From Akkermansiaceae bacterium UBA4145 (GTDB lineage: Bacteria > Verrucomicrobiota > Verrucomicrobiia > Verrucomicrobiales > Akkermansiaceae): a DNA stretch of 8,134 nucleotides. Location of the stretch: assembly GCA_002380675.1 (NCBI GenBank), contig DFWB01000192.1, positions 2,668 through 10,801 on the forward strand. Direction: 5' to 3'. The notes under the pieces are model-generated. The model had not been told where the DNA came from. It did not search any database and saw nothing but the letters and a program-made list of their open reading frames with translations. The position numbers and the translations under genes are program-made. Shown one piece after another: positions 6,994-8,134 of the stretch (the first letter of the stretch is position 1; each line of letters starts with the position of its first letter).

Positions 6994-7177
6994 ATCCTTT
7001 ACTGTCTCACCGTTAGCACAACCTCAGGGCTGAGACCACCCCGTAATCCGGCGATTCTGAAAGCCTCTACGTCCAAACTCACCCCATCTGAATTTGGCAA
7101 CTTCACCACCTCACCCCTTGGATTCATTGCTTTCCCGCCCTACCTGATCCGGGTAAAACGCTGTCCTCTCGACCCTC
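6994..7177. promoter_or_regulatory. Divergent intergenic control region
   Basis: This 184-bp interval separates the minus-strand operon from the plus-strand CE15-like gene and must supply promoters in both directions, unless the minus-strand operon starts with the small ORF at 7127. I cannot assign a convincing -35/-10 pair on either strand. CTCAG-GG-CTGAG (7023-7034) is a small inverted repeat and a weak operator candidate; it also falls inside the possible small ORF. No riboswitch-like or terminator structure is evident. Confidence 0.35.
6999..7127 (-). CDS. Possible small gene or leader ORF, 42 residues
   Basis: An ATG at 7127 on the minus strand opens a 42-codon frame that ends in TAA (7001-6999), 5 bp before the start of the membrane-anchored protein gene. 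The product begins MNPRGEVVKL and ends SPEVVLTVRQ. It has no hydrophobic segment and no motif I recognise. An in-frame TAG at 7142-7140 shows that it is not the end of a longer gene in this frame. Purine-rich sequence (AGGTAGGGCGGGAAAG) lies upstream of the ATG. The tight spacing suggests a translationally coupled small gene or leader peptide. An open frame of this length can also arise by chance in a control region, so I treat it as a candidate only. Confidence 0.3.
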   Translation of the reverse strand: MNPRGEVVKLPNSDGVSLDVEAFRIAGLRGGLSPEVVLTVRQ

Positions 7178-8134
7178 ATGCGGACTTACCTCACACTTTC
7201 CCTTTTCGCTCTCATGAGTATCCAGCCGGATGCCGAGGAGAGCCCGAACTCCTCCAGAAGGTTCTCTGAGGATCTTGCTGAACTACCCCCGCTGACAGGC
7301 CTCGCTGACCCCCTGATTTCCGATGAGGGCAGCAAAATCACGAGTCGGGAAGACTGGAGAGCACGGAGAAAAAAGCTGATCGATTCTCTGCTCTTTTATC
7401 AATACGGGCACATTCCACCCAAACCCGACCGGATCAACGCCACAGTTGATCGCGTTCGTGAACATGCCAGCGGACTGGGCACTGAAGAATGGATCACTCT
7501 GACCATAGGGAGCAGGGAAAAACTGAAAATGCGTATTGTGGCATATATCCCACGAACCAAAGGGCCTCATCCCGTGATTATTGAGGAAGAAGGCTCACCG
7601 GGAGGAAGCAAGAACGCTTCCACGTTCATGAAGAAAAACTATATCTTCATTGAATACGCGAGAGGCGACCTTGCCCCCGACAAGCGAGGGAGCATCGGCC
7701 CTGCCCAGCGCGCTTATCCGAATTTCGACTGGGCCATGCTGGCTGTATGGGCCTGGGGAGGAATGCGAGTGGTTGACTACCTTGAATCTCGCTCCGACGT
7801 CGACCACGACCGTATCGCAATCACGGGACATTCGCGCGGCGGCAAAGCAGCTCTCCTTGCCGGCGCTCTCGATGAAAGGATCGACCTCGTCGCCCCCTGT
7901 CAATCCGGTGCCGGAGGAGCAGGCTCATCCCGCATCCTCGGACCAGGATCCGAGTCAATCGCGATGAACGACAAGCCTAACTGGTATCATAAGCGCATCC
8001 TCCTTTTCGCAGAGAACGAAGCACACCTGCCGTTCGACCAACATTTTCTCAAGGCCCTCGTCGCACCCCGGGCACTTCTCTGCATGGAATCCTCGGATGA
8101 CCTGTTTGCCAACCCGGTAGGAACTCAAGCCACA
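7178..8134 (+). CDS. CE15/acetyl-xylan-esterase-like alpha/beta hydrolase (3' truncated by window edge)
   Basis: Translation from the ATG at 7178 stays open for 319 codons to the last base, so the gene continues to the right. Residues 1 to about 19 look like a Sec signal peptide (TYLTLSLFALMSI). Then comes the layout of glucuronoyl esterase-like hydrolases: RARRKKLIDSLLFYQYGHIP (61-80), the strand-rich HPVIIEEEGSPGG (131-143), DWAMLAVWAWGGMRVVDYLE (184-203), the nucleophile elbow GHSRGGKAALLAGA (217-230) with Ser219-Arg220 and Lys223, SGAGGAGSSRI (243-253) and LPFDQHFLKALVAPRALL (284-301). The Ser-Arg-x-Gly-Lys elbow followed by S-G-A/C-G-G is typical of CE15 and its relatives. An acid candidate lies at 307-308 (SSDDLFANP); the catalytic His should lie beyond the edge. 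CE15 enzymes split ester links between lignin alcohols and glucuronoyl xylan, but many relatives in PVC bacteria have unknown substrates. A start at codon 13 (7214) is possible but would remove the signal peptide. No Shine-Dalgarno is apparent. Confidence 0.9.
   Translation, partial: MRTYLTLSLFALMSIQPDAEESPNSSRRFSEDLAELPPLTGLADPLISDEGSKITSREDWRARRKKLIDSLLFYQYGHIPPKPDRINATVDRVREHASGLGTEEWITLTIGSREKLKMRIVAYIPRTKGPHPVIIEEEGSPGGSKNASTFMKKNYIFIEYARGDLAPDKRGSIGPAQRAYPNFDWAMLAVWAWGGMRVVDYLESRSDVDHDRIAITGHSRGGKAALLAGALDERIDLVAPCQSGAGGAGSSRILGPGSESIAMNDKPNWYHKRILLFAENEAHLPFDQHFLKALVAPRALLCMESSDDLFANPVGTQAT

Noticed and set aside
5014..7034. Shared string CTCAGGGCT at 5014 and 7023 as a regulatory repeat
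   Set aside because: Nine-base matches are expected many times by chance in a window of this size, and one copy lies at a gene end.
7595..7903. A 102-codon minus-strand frame and a plus-strand frame at 7650-7967
   Set aside because: Both overlap the CE15-like gene in other frames. The CE15 motifs show which frame is real.
1..8134. Search for insertion sequences, CRISPR arrays, tRNA genes, toxin-antitoxin pairs or defence systems
   Set aside because: No transposase motifs, terminal inverted repeats, spaced direct repeats, cloverleaf-like sequences or defence domains were recognised on either strand.

Overview
The window reads as a stretch of chromosome from a bacterium of the PVC group, most likely a verrucomicrobium, less likely a planctomycete. 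The pointers are an S1-type sulfatase with a classical signal peptide, an esterase fused to a C-terminal SHD1-like domain (a small domain I know mainly from Planctomycetes and Verrucomicrobia), a long protein built of Trp/Asp-Pro helical repeats of a style I recall from Verrucomicrobia, and a CE15-like esterase. The assignment rests on recognising families by eye; no search was run. Recognisable Shine-Dalgarno sequences are weak or absent in front of most genes.

Layout, left to right. (1) 1-2082, plus strand: the C-terminal two thirds of an RND (AcrB/HAE1-type) inner-membrane efflux transporter, cut by the left edge. (2) A 168-bp gap. (3) 2251-3576 and 3594-4991, plus strand, 17 bp apart: a secreted sulfatase followed by a membrane-anchored ten-repeat protein of unknown function. 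(4) A 23-bp convergent junction. (5) Minus strand, transcribed right to left: a possible 42-codon ORF (7127-6999), a membrane-anchored protein of unknown function (6993-6019), and an esterase/depolymerase-like lipoprotein with an SHD1-like tail (6016-5015), separated by 5 and 2 bp and probably one operon. (6) A short divergent control region, then 7178 to the right edge, plus strand: the N-terminal part of a CE15/acetyl-xylan-esterase-like alpha/beta hydrolase. It runs off the window without a stop codon.

Functionally, the five genes to the right of the efflux pump all encode products with an export or membrane-anchor signal. Three are hydrolases that typically act on decorated polysaccharides or other esters: a sulfatase, a CE1/PHB-depolymerase-like esterase and a CE15-like esterase. 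A cell-envelope or extracellular role in removing substituents from complex polysaccharides is a reasonable inference, but no glycoside hydrolase, SusC/D-like transporter or regulator is visible. The two non-enzymatic proteins share a plan (one N-terminal membrane helix, a low-complexity linker, a helical soluble domain) and are the least understood part of the window. I see no mobile element, CRISPR array, tRNA or rRNA, and no clear defence or biosynthetic system.
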